Assembly: GCA_007118975.1 (NCBI GenBank)
Contig: SKQO01000161.1
Location: forward strand, 1 to 35,184
From: Halobacteriales archaeon
GTDB taxonomy: Archaea; Halobacteriota; Halobacteria; Halobacteriales; SKNY01
Length of the DNA: 35,184 nt
Reading direction: 5' to 3'
In this document: positions 17,089 to 23,992 of the stretch, piece by piece
How positions within the stretch are numbered: the first letter of the stretch is position 1
How the letters are laid out: each line of letters opens with the position of its first letter
Notes under the pieces: generated by a model
The model's input: only the letters and a program-made list of their open reading frames with translations
Told to the model about the DNA's origin: nothing
Databases searched by the model: none
Position numbers and translations under genes: made by a program

Positions 17089-18012
17089 TTAGACTGCCCT
17101 GAAATGAGCGACCTCGTCCGCTTCCCACGAGATGTGGTCGTACGTCTCCGGGTAGAGTATCTTGGCGATGACTTCTAACGTGCGGACGACCCGCGGCCCG
17201 TGTCGGCTTGAAAGTTCACCGTCCACCAAATAGACGCGATCCTTCTCGACAGCCGTGAGATGTTGCCATCCCGGTCGATCAATCAGATGCTCCATATCTT
17301 GACGAATCTCCGGGATTGTCCGTCCGCATGGAGAGACTATGAGAACATCAGGATCGTACGCGACGACATCGCCCCAGTCGATCACCTTCCCGTGCTCACC
17401 TGGCGATCCAAATCCAACTTTTGCACCCAGGAGGTCGATGATCTCGGGAACCCACAAGCCGTGACACCTGAGCGCATCCGTCCATTCGAGACAGACTACA
17501 TGCGCCGGATCCGACACGGCCGGAAGTTCACGAACGACATCGTCGATCCGATTCTGCAGACTGGTGCCGAGTTCGTTGGCGCCCGATTCATAGCCGAGGG
17601 TGCCCCCCAGCCGGTCGATGGTCTCGAGGATTTCCCCGATGGTCGTCGGACCCACGGAGACGAGCTCCGGCTCCCCTTCGAGTTTTTCCATCGATTCGGC
17701 AGTCATGCTTTCGGGGACTGCACATACCTCACAAAGCGATTGCGTAACCAGCACGTCAGGCTGGAGATCTCGAAGATCTTCCGTGACTACACGGAAGTAG
17801 CTATGCTCGCCGTGATGGTGGTCGTCGACAACCGCGTCGATGTCCTTCGCGTCCGAGGAGGCCCTTTGGTTTAGCTTGCTCTCGGTGACAATTGGCAGGT
17901 CTTGAATGTCTTCCGGGTGGTTGCACCTGTGGGAACGGCCGACGAGACTATCGGTCGCCCCGATGGCGGTAACGAGTTCGGTCGCACTTGGGAAGAGTGA
18001 AACCGTTCGCAT
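17089..18012 (-). CDS. Soluble helical-backbone metal receptor, cobalamin-binding-protein family
   Basis: ATG 18012 gives 307 residues starting MRTVSLFPSATELVTAIGA, the typical first strand of this BtuF-like family; the longer frame adds 54 unrelated residues. Landmarks are LVGRSHRCNHPEDI, LRDLQPDVLVTQSLCEVCAV, IGEILETIDRLGGTLG, VVCLEWTDALRCHGLWVPEI and DVLIVSPCGRTIPEIRQDME. There is no signal peptide or anchor, so unlike BtuF at 15819 it should stay in the cytoplasm. Three Cys lie in conserved positions (CEVCAV, SPCGRT), and a His cluster (DDHHHGEH) replaces a normally less His-rich loop. It lies convergent to btuF and divergent from the cob operon, which suggests intracellular corrinoid handling. 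The exact ligand is inferred, not shown. Confidence 0.8.
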   Translation of the reverse strand: MRTVSLFPSATELVTAIGATDSLVGRSHRCNHPEDIQDLPIVTESKLNQRASSDAKDIDAVVDDHHHGEHSYFRVVTEDLRDLQPDVLVTQSLCEVCAVPESMTAESMEKLEGEPELVSVGPTTIGEILETIDRLGGTLGYESGANELGTSLQNRIDDVVRELPAVSDPAHVVCLEWTDALRCHGLWVPEIIDLLGAKVGFGSPGEHGKVIDWGDVVAYDPDVLIVSPCGRTIPEIRQDMEHLIDRPGWQHLTAVEKDRVYLVDGELSSRHGPRVVRTLEVIAKILYPETYDHISWEADEVAHFRAV

Positions 18013-18044
18013 TGACTTCTCCGGTAAGACCAATTCACGCTGGT

Positions 18045-18054
18045 CGTTTAAACG
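18045..18054. promoter_or_regulatory. Palindromic promoter-like element between the cobalamin-binding gene and the cob operon
   Basis: CGTTTAAACG is a perfect palindrome centred at 18049.5 in a 43-bp divergent intergenic region. It is 37 bp from the minus-strand ATG at 18012, compatible with a TATA element and a ~10-nt leader. For the plus-strand operon it is too close to ATG 18056 to be a normal TATA box, so it may instead be an operator, or the true start may be ATG 18068. Confidence 0.4.
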
Positions 18055-18055
18055 T

Positions 18056-18730
18056 ATGCACCGGAAAATGAATATATCTGAGGCACCCACAGCCATCTCG
18101 TTTGATCTGTTCGGCACGCTCGTGCAAGTCGACGCCCCCGCCGATCCCGCGGGTGCCGTGGCTACCGAGCTCACCTCACGGAATATCTCTGTCCCCGATA
18201 GCTGGCCCCAAACTTACGCCGAGTCTCATATCGATACAGCCAACGGCGAAGAAGTCCCGCTCCAACACCACGTCGCGGCCGTCCTCGAGAACCAGCAGGG
18301 TGCCATCGAAACCGATCGCGAGGTGTGGAGGGCAGAAATAGATCGAGCAGTCACGAAAGCCTTTGACAGCGACGTCTGCACACGTCCCGGTGCCATTGAA
18401 GCGGTGGAGGCAGCTCGCGACAATGGCCCGGTCGGCATCCTCTCGAACTGTAGTCTTCCGGGACTGGCGCGCCGCTCGATTCGTCGATCGGAGTTGTCTG
18501 TTGATGCATTTGACGCGATCGTTACCAGCGTGGAATGTGGTTGGCGCAAACCCAACCGACGCGCATTCCTTTCGATCGCCGACGTGCTCGAGGTACCGGC
18601 CAGCGACCTCCTGCACATCGGCGACGATGAACACGCGGATGGCGGTGCCTCCCACGTTGGAGCCCGGACGGTCTTAACGGAGGAAATCTCGCTTCGCGAG
18701 TTTGCTGAACTCCTACGAGGATCCGAATGA
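18056..18730 (+). CDS. HAD-family phosphatase, first gene of the cob operon
   Basis: The 224-residue haloacid-dehalogenase-type hydrolase has motif I ISFDLFGTL (nucleophile Asp17), motif II GILSNCS, motif III Lys in CGWRKPNRRAF and motif IV LHIGDDEHADGG. A helical cap lies between motifs I and II. Start ATG 18056 or 18068 are both possible; both precede motif I. Its stop overlaps the cbiB start by 4 nt (ATGA), placing it firmly in the corrinoid operon. The pathway has a phosphatase step (alpha-ribazole-5'-phosphate or adenosylcobalamin-5'-phosphate, done by CobC or CobZ elsewhere) and no such gene is seen here. This protein is a reasonable candidate, but the substrate is inference. Generic phosphoglycolate-type activity is the alternative. 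Confidence 0.85.
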   Translation: MHRKMNISEAPTAISFDLFGTLVQVDAPADPAGAVATELTSRNISVPDSWPQTYAESHIDTANGEEVPLQHHVAAVLENQQGAIETDREVWRAEIDRAVTKAFDSDVCTRPGAIEAVEAARDNGPVGILSNCSLPGLARRSIRRSELSVDAFDAIVTSVECGWRKPNRRAFLSIADVLEVPASDLLHIGDDEHADGGASHVGARTVLTEEISLREFAELLRGSE

Positions 18731-19629
18731 TCTCACCGCCAGCGGCCGCGATGGGAGTCGCGGTCGCGCTCGACGCTGGGATGGGGGAATTTCCTGAACG
18801 ATTCCATCCCGTAGCAGTGTTCGGCCGTTTCGTGGATCTATTCGATCGCGAGTGGCGCCATCCTCAGGCAGTCGGGGTTCTTCTCGCGTTGGGACTGCCG
18901 GCGATCGCAGCGATGCTCATGGGAGGGATCGTGACGTTCGCAATCGACCTGCACCACCTGTCGGGCGTGGTGGTCGCCGGACTCGTCCTTTTCAGTACGA
19001 TCAGTCTCCGGATGCTATTGGTCGTCGTCCGGGATGTCGTGGACCTGACCAACTCAGATATTGCACGGGCGCGTTTGGAGGTGCGATCACTCGTCGGTCG
19101 TGATACCAGCGTTCTTGCACCCAGCGAGATCCGCAGTGCCGCAATTGAAAGCCTCGGCGAGAACTTGTCCGATGGCCTGGTCGCACCTTTATTCGGGTTC
19201 GCGATCGGGGCACAGGTTTCGGTGGCCGTGGGCGTCGGTATGGCTGTCTGGATCAAGGCAGTGAACACCCTAGACTCGATGTTGGGCTACGAAACCAAGG
19301 ACATCGGCTGGGCGAGCGCGAGACTCGACGACCTAGTGATGTGGATACCGGCACGATTGACGGCGATACTGATCTCGGTTGCAGCGAGGGATCCACGATC
19401 CTTACTCCGGGCGCGACCCTTTGTGAACAAGCCGCGATCTCCGAACTCTGGATGGCCGATGGCCACGATAGCCGAGGTACTCGGCGTCCGGTTACAAAAA
19501 CCGGGCGAATACACGCTCAATCCGTCCGGTCAGGATCCGACGAGTGACCACGCCCGCCGGGCAATCCGCGTCGCGGCTGTTGCGGGCTTTCTCGCCGTCG
19601 CTATTACAGGGGTGACGGTATGGTCTTAA
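18727..19629 (+). CDS. cbiB: Adenosylcobinamide-phosphate synthase CbiB
   Basis: The 300-residue membrane protein joins adenosylcobyric acid to (R)-1-aminopropan-2-ol phosphate. Family features are GMGEFPERFHPVAVFGRFVD near the N-terminus, DVVDLTNSDIARARLEVRSL, VGRDTSVL, IESLGENLSDGLVAPLFGF, VNTLDSMLGYETKDIGWASA and RLDDLVMWIPARLTAIL. At least four hydrophobic segments are visible (GVLLALGLPAIAAMLMGGIV, GVVVAGLVLFSTISLRMLLV, the APLFGFAIGAQVSVAVGVGM region and the C-terminal AAVAGFLAVAITGVTVW). Length matches the family. It overlaps the HAD gene by 4 nt and cobS by 10 nt, so the genes are translationally coupled. Confidence 0.93.
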   Translation: MISPPAAAMGVAVALDAGMGEFPERFHPVAVFGRFVDLFDREWRHPQAVGVLLALGLPAIAAMLMGGIVTFAIDLHHLSGVVVAGLVLFSTISLRMLLVVVRDVVDLTNSDIARARLEVRSLVGRDTSVLAPSEIRSAAIESLGENLSDGLVAPLFGFAIGAQVSVAVGVGMAVWIKAVNTLDSMLGYETKDIGWASARLDDLVMWIPARLTAILISVAARDPRSLLRARPFVNKPRSPNSGWPMATIAEVLGVRLQKPGEYTLNPSGQDPTSDHARRAIRVAAVAGFLAVAITGVTVWS

Positions 19630-20363
19630 CTGCGTTTCGCGGGGCACTGGGCTTTCTCTCCCGGCTTCCCATTGGCCGGGACGACGCGTCGTGGGATGCC
19701 TTCCGCGAGAGGCCCGAGATGTTCCCGCTCGCCGGTTACGCGATCGGGTTCTTGGTCGCACTGCCGCTTCTGCTTCCGCTCCCGACGGGGACGGTCGCGT
19801 TCGCGTTTGTCATGTGGTTGTACCTCGTGACTGGTGTCAACCACCTTGATGGACTCGCTGACGTGGGAGATGCCGCGGTGATCCACGGGGATCCGTCCAG
19901 ACGACGGCAGGTGATGACGGACACGACTGTCGGGGTGGGTGCGGTTGCCGCCGTCGTGATCGTAATCTTGGGAGTTGCCCTCGCCGGCTTCACGCTCGCC
20001 AACGCTCCGCTGACAATGTTGGGGTTGGTGATTGCCGCGGAGGTTGGAGCGAAACTCGGGATGGCAATCATCGCGTGTTTCGGAACGGCAACCCACCAAG
20101 GAATGGGATCCGCACTGACGGATCATGCGGATCCACGGTCCGTCTGGTTGCCGATACTCGTCGCAATCCCCGCGGGGGCGTTGACGTTTCCACATATGGC
20201 CGCGGCCGTCGCGTTAGGAGGCGCTATCCTTGGAACGGTGGGTGTGATGTGGTGGGCAAAAACACGATTGGGTGGTGTCAGCGGCGATGTGTTCGGAGCA
20301 GGCAATGAGATCGCTCGTGTCGTCGGTCTCCACGTTGGGGTGATCGCATGGATGCACTTTTGA
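19620..20363 (+). CDS. cobS: Adenosylcobinamide-GDP ribazoletransferase (cobalamin synthase) CobS
   Basis: The 247-residue polytopic membrane protein condenses adenosylcobinamide-GDP with alpha-ribazole or its phosphate. The start LTAFRGALGFLSRLPIGRDD, the conserved acidic motif TGVNHLDGLADVGDAAVIHG, MTDTTVGVGAVAAVVIVIL, GTATHQGMGSALTDHAD and the C-terminal GGVSGDVFGAGNEIARVVGL are all CobS signatures. There are about six hydrophobic helices. ATG 19620 lies inside the end of cbiB, and the 3' end overlaps cobY by 16 nt. It sits in the membrane next to CbiB, consistent with the known membrane association of the last steps. Confidence 0.94.
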   Translation: MVLTAFRGALGFLSRLPIGRDDASWDAFRERPEMFPLAGYAIGFLVALPLLLPLPTGTVAFAFVMWLYLVTGVNHLDGLADVGDAAVIHGDPSRRRQVMTDTTVGVGAVAAVVIVILGVALAGFTLANAPLTMLGLVIAAEVGAKLGMAIIACFGTATHQGMGSALTDHADPRSVWLPILVAIPAGALTFPHMAAAVALGGAILGTVGVMWWAKTRLGGVSGDVFGAGNEIARVVGLHVGVIAWMHF

Positions 20364-20908
20364 TGTGTGGCGGCGAGGGAACGCGCCTTGACGCAAGGGT
20401 TGAGAAACCGCTCTTCGAGATCGCAGACAGACCGATGATCGAGCACGTGGCGACCGCCCTCTTGGAGAGCCGGGTCGACACGATTCATCCGGTCGTCTCA
20501 CCGAATGCCCCCGAAACTCGACGGTATGTTCGGGACCAATGCCCGTCCGTGATCGAGACGCCAGGGGAGGGATATGTGCATGATCTCGATCTAGCAATCG
20601 ACGTAGTAGACCCGCCGGTCCTCTCGGTCGCCTGTGACCTTCCCTTGATCGATGCGGAAGTCGTCGATAAGGTTCTCAATACCCACGAGCAGGGATCACT
20701 GACTGTCTGCCTTCCGACAGCGCTCAAGGAGATGTTGAACGTGGGTACCGACCTGTCATACGACCGCGACGGCAGGGAACTCACCCCGGCCGGGGTCAAC
20801 ATCGTCTCGGATTCAGGGGAGGAATCGATGCACGTGAGCTACGATCTCCGCCTCGCCGTGAACGTCAATCGCCGATCGGACGCAGAGATCGCGGAGCGGT
20901 TGCTATGA
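20348..20908 (+). CDS. cobY: GTP:adenosylcobinamide-phosphate guanylyltransferase CobY
   Basis: The 186-residue soluble enzyme transfers GMP to adenosylcobinamide phosphate. Archaea use CobY in place of the unrelated bacterial CobU. Its nucleotidyltransferase fold begins MDALLMCGGEGTRLDARVEK, with the glycine-rich GTP loop and Lys. It continues PLFEIADRPMIEHVATALLE and VLSVACDLPLIDAEVVDKVL, and ends MHVSYDLRLAVNVNRRSD. No kinase motif is present, as expected for CobY. The gene starts inside the end of cobS, and its stop overlaps cobT by 4 nt (ATGA). Confidence 0.92.
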   Translation: MDALLMCGGEGTRLDARVEKPLFEIADRPMIEHVATALLESRVDTIHPVVSPNAPETRRYVRDQCPSVIETPGEGYVHDLDLAIDVVDPPVLSVACDLPLIDAEVVDKVLNTHEQGSLTVCLPTALKEMLNVGTDLSYDRDGRELTPAGVNIVSDSGEESMHVSYDLRLAVNVNRRSDAEIAERLL

Positions 20909-21903
20909 GGTTCGTCCTCGTGATTGGGACGACCGAGACGGCATCCATCGATGGCATCAGCGCCGCCGGGGCCACCAGGGAATTAATGACTCACACTCCC
21001 TCAGCGGACGCTGAGATCGTCGAATACGGGAAGCCAGTCTATGCCCCCGTCACACCGATCAGCCCGAGTGGGTGTCCGACGCCCGCCGTGATGACTCGCG
21101 GTGTCAGGGAGCTGATCGACTTCGATTTGACTGTGATCGAGTCGGGACTCAGCACGCAAACCGCCGCGCCGACCGTTGAACTCGGAGATCAACCTGGGTT
21201 GGAAATCCGGGAGTCGTCGTGTGTGCCGAACGCAGAACAGGTCGTCGAATCCGCCCGAACGTTCGGGCAGGCGTTGCCAACTGATGAGGTGGTTATCGGG
21301 GAGAGCATCCCAGGGGGTACGACGACGGCGTTCGGCGTGCTATCAGCTCTGGGGGAGCCGTACACTGTCTCTTCGTCGCTGATGAACAATCCACTTAATC
21401 TCAAAGAGGAGGTGGTCGCGGCAGGCCTCGAAGCGAGTGGGCTCCAAGCAGGTGAGGCGACCGGGGACCCATTGAGAGCATTGCGATGCATGGGTGATCC
21501 TGTGCTCGCCGCCGTGACTGGGCTTGCCATCGGGGCGATTGAATCGGACACGACTGTATGGTTAGCGGGGGGAACCCAAATGCTGACAGCCGGCGCCCTG
21601 ATCCGCCATTTCGGTATTGAGGTGCCGCTCGGACTGGCGACCACCCCCTTTGTCGTCCGGGATGACACAATCGAGATCGGTGAAGCGACGCATGATCTCG
21701 GCATCTCACTTTCCGTTAGTGACCCGGAATTCGAGCGGGCCGATCATGCCGCACTCAATCCGTATGTTAAGGGGGCGGCGAAGGAAGGAGTAGGAATGGG
21801 CGGTGCGCTCATGCTCGCAGACCGAAGGGGGACCCAGATGGTTCACGTGCGAGATCGGATTATAGACTGTTACGAGCGGTTGGTGAGCACCAATGGATCG
21901 TGA
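20905..21903 (+). CDS. cobT: Nicotinate-nucleotide-dependent phosphoribosyltransferase CobT, archaeal type
   Basis: The 332-residue enzyme activates the lower-ligand base by transferring ribose-5-phosphate from nicotinate mononucleotide to make alpha-ribazole phosphate. Landmarks of the archaeal CobT family are YGKPVYAPVTPISPSGCPTP, VMTRGVRELIDFDLTVIESG, VVIGESIPGGTTTAFGVLSA, RALRCMGDPVLAAVTGLAIG, VWLAGGTQMLTAGALIRHFG and EGVGMGGALMLADRRG. Length fits the archaeal form. The ATG at 20905 overlaps cobY, and the 3' end overlaps cobD by 11 nt. Which base it uses cannot be told from sequence. Confidence 0.92.
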   Translation: MRFVLVIGTTETASIDGISAAGATRELMTHTPSADAEIVEYGKPVYAPVTPISPSGCPTPAVMTRGVRELIDFDLTVIESGLSTQTAAPTVELGDQPGLEIRESSCVPNAEQVVESARTFGQALPTDEVVIGESIPGGTTTAFGVLSALGEPYTVSSSLMNNPLNLKEEVVAAGLEASGLQAGEATGDPLRALRCMGDPVLAAVTGLAIGAIESDTTVWLAGGTQMLTAGALIRHFGIEVPLGLATTPFVVRDDTIEIGEATHDLGISLSVSDPEFERADHAALNPYVKGAAKEGVGMGGALMLADRRGTQMVHVRDRIIDCYERLVSTNGS

Positions 21904-22903
21904 GGCGGCTCGGACGGTAGAGCGGGTCGCCCATGGGAGTAGCGACGACCCGTCGTTACTCGATTTTAGCGCCAACGCAAATCCCTCGATACCGGACGGT
22001 GTGACGGAGGTGTACGAGGCCGCATTGGAACGCTCGCGGTCGTACTCGCCGGAACCACCGACGGATTTCCGCGAGTCGGCGGCCGAGTACGTTCAGTGCC
22101 CCCCAGACCGGGTCATTCCAACCCCCGGAGGGATGGCCGCACTTCGGTTAGCGATCCAACTCGTCGTGGACCCGGGCGACTCCGTGCTGGTGCCTGCGCC
22201 GAGTTTCGGCGAGTATGCGCGGGAAGTCCGGCTCCAAGGTGGGACTCCGACGTTCGTCGATTCTCACGAAATCCTCGAGGCGGATACTGCGGACCACTGT
22301 ATGGCGATCGTCTGCAATCCGAACAATCCGACTGGCGAAACCTACGAAGAGGACACCATCAGCACCTTCGTGGATCATTGCCGCCATCAGGACACCGTAG
22401 TTCTGCTCGACGAGGCGTTTCTGGACTTCACGGATCAACCTTCGCTGGCGGGAGTCAACGGCGTCATTGTTGCTCGATCCTTAACGAAGATGTTCGGTCT
22501 ACCGGGCATTAGGATGGGCTTTGCGGTCTCCAGCAGTGAGCTGTTGGAGTCTCTCGCGGGGGCGCGACCTCCATGGAACGTTGGGATGCCAGCCCTCGAG
22601 GTGGGCACGTACTGCATGCAGCAAACGGATTTTGTCAGTGAAACGAAGGCAAGGGTCCGGAGTGAGCGCAAGCGGTTGCGTGCGGCGTTGAATGATCGGT
22701 TCGAGATCTACTCTTCTGATTCCCCGTTCCTGCTGATTGATACGGGTGATAGGGATGTTGACGAACTGTTGAAATCTGCACGGCAGCAAGGGCTCTTCCT
22801 CCGGGACGCGCGAACATTCCAAGAGCTCACCTCGCATGTTCGGATTGCGATCCGCCTCCCATCCGAGAATGACCGCCTCATCGAGTTTTTCAAACATGTT
22901 TGA
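21893..22903 (+). CDS. cobD: PLP-dependent threonine-phosphate decarboxylase CobD
   Basis: The 336-residue class I aminotransferase-fold enzyme is placed by context as CobD, which makes (R)-1-aminopropan-2-ol phosphate from L-threonine phosphate for CbiB. The fold is clear: LLDFSANANPSIPDGVTEVY, RVIPTPGGMAALRLAIQLV, APSFGEYAREVRLQGG, CNPNNPTGETYEEDTI, VLLDEAFLDFTD, and the PLP lysine Lys199 in RSLTKMFGLPGIRMGFAV. Histidinol-phosphate aminotransferase shares these motifs. The position between cobT and cbiZ and the N-terminal DFSANANP motif argue for CobD. It overlaps cobT by 11 nt and cbiZ by 8 nt. Confidence 0.88.
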   Translation: MDREAARTVERVAHGSSDDPSLLDFSANANPSIPDGVTEVYEAALERSRSYSPEPPTDFRESAAEYVQCPPDRVIPTPGGMAALRLAIQLVVDPGDSVLVPAPSFGEYAREVRLQGGTPTFVDSHEILEADTADHCMAIVCNPNNPTGETYEEDTISTFVDHCRHQDTVVLLDEAFLDFTDQPSLAGVNGVIVARSLTKMFGLPGIRMGFAVSSSELLESLAGARPPWNVGMPALEVGTYCMQQTDFVSETKARVRSERKRLRAALNDRFEIYSSDSPFLLIDTGDRDVDELLKSARQQGLFLRDARTFQELTSHVRIAIRLPSENDRLIEFFKHV

Positions 22904-23603
22904 GACGACAATCCGCGCAGGGGTCCTACAAGTGAGCTCAGAGAACTGTCGATGGTTCTCGACCACCTGGAACGGCGGCTATTCGACCGGCAATGTAGCC
23001 TATGCGATCACGGTGCCAGAGGGGTGGAACGAGACTGATCTCAATGAGTACCAAAAAATTCGACGTGAACGGGCGGAATTCGTAGGTACCGGACCGACGT
23101 TGTTCACAGGCGTCAGCCTCGATCACGTCCGCGGCGCCCGAGCCGACTCCATTGAAGTCTATGCGACCGTCGGGTTGTCCAATCCTGCGACCCTACCGAT
23201 GGAAACCACTGACTCCGAAGCTGAACCTTACGTTGGGGACGACGAATACTTCGCGGGGACGGTCAATCTGATCGTCGGCACTACTCGAGCTCTCACTGAC
23301 GGCGCATTAGGGAATTTGCTTGCCACGGTGATCGAGGCCAAGACGGCCACACTGATGGCCGAAACCGGTTTTACAGGTACGACCAGTGACGCCGTAGTAG
23401 TTGCCTCGGATCCGGCCGGCGAGCGGGCGAGATTTGTAGGCAGTGCCACCAGAATCGGAAATGCGACGAGAGCGTGCGTCCGTGACGCAGTGCGAGCAAG
23501 CCTAGCATCCCGTTATCCCGCTTCGGAGTACCCCAATACAATTGATGAGGCCGAATATGGCGTTATCACATCCCAACGAACTGAGGTTTTCCAAATTAGA
23601 TAA
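22896..23603 (+). CDS. cbiZ: Adenosylcobinamide amidohydrolase CbiZ
   Basis: The 235-residue enzyme (ATG 22896, MFETTIRAGVLQVSSENCRW) hydrolyses the aminopropanol side chain of adenosylcobinamide to give adenosylcobyric acid, letting archaea salvage imported cobinamide. Family landmarks are STTWNGGYSTGNVAYAITVP, GPTLFTGVSLDHVRGARADS, EVYATVGLSNPATLPME, GTVNLIVGTTRALTDGALGN and VIEAKTATLMAETGFTGTTS followed by DAVVVAS. A longer frame from 22836 adds 20 residues that only mirror the cobD end and is rejected. It overlaps cobD by 8 nt, and the next 74 bp are non-coding and AT-rich. Confidence 0.92.
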   Translation: MFETTIRAGVLQVSSENCRWFSTTWNGGYSTGNVAYAITVPEGWNETDLNEYQKIRRERAEFVGTGPTLFTGVSLDHVRGARADSIEVYATVGLSNPATLPMETTDSEAEPYVGDDEYFAGTVNLIVGTTRALTDGALGNLLATVIEAKTATLMAETGFTGTTSDAVVVASDPAGERARFVGSATRIGNATRACVRDAVRASLASRYPASEYPNTIDEAEYGVITSQRTEVFQIR

Positions 23604-23660
23604 CATTGCTGGGCCAAAAGGCGACCTCACGCGGAATCTTAACTCAGGTCCATGCGAGGG

Positions 23661-23675
23661 CAATTATTATTTAAC
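23661..23675 (+). promoter_or_regulatory. Possible internal promoter within the cob operon
   Basis: An AT-rich block in the only sizeable gap of the operon lies about 35 bp before ATG 23705. It is a candidate TATA region for the small ORF, cbiA, cobA and cbiP. It was judged by composition and spacing only. Confidence 0.35.
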
Positions 23676-23704
23676 TAATGCAAGTAAGACAGACTAGGGA
23701 TGGC

Positions 23705-23992
23705 ATGAGTACGTTGTTTCCAATCGACCCTATCCGACGAGCAGCGTATCGTGAGCAGTTTGACGAGCGCGCAGGCCCAGAATTATGCCAGCAGCCAATT
23801 GTGGTTGACCATTCGAAAATTGCCAATGCCGTCCACGTTAATTTCACTGAATGGGTAGGTCTCTCTGAATTCGAGAGGTTGGGACTTGACGCACAACATA
23901 TGTCAAGAGTCCTGACAACAGCGGTTGATGTGACACATGCTCGCCAATTTTCTAGTCCATCAACTCTAAGCCCCCAGGGTCGTCGCGAATGA
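23705..23992 (+). CDS. Small hypothetical protein inserted between cbiZ and cbiA
   Basis: The frame gives 95 residues from ATG 23705, or 104 from ATG 23678. I recognise no family. The peptide (MSTLFPIDPIRRAAYREQFD, VVDHSKIANAVHVNFTEWVG, LSEFERLGLDAQHMSRVL) is not a membrane protein and is less acidic than its neighbours. Third codon positions are richer in A/T than in the flanking cob genes. An AT-rich TATA-like stretch (CAATTATTATTTAAC, 23661-23675) lies upstream; it fits start 23705 better and could drive this ORF and the genes after it. Its stop overlaps the cbiA start by 4 nt like genuine operon members. It could be a late arrival, or merely an open leader region. Confidence 0.45.
   Translation: MSTLFPIDPIRRAAYREQFDERAGPELCQQPIVVDHSKIANAVHVNFTEWVGLSEFERLGLDAQHMSRVLTTAVDVTHARQFSSPSTLSPQGRRE

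Noticed and set aside
22836..22895. Longer N-terminus for CbiZ
   Set aside because: The extra 20 residues are merely the other frame of the cobD 3' end; the family sequence begins at ATG 22896.
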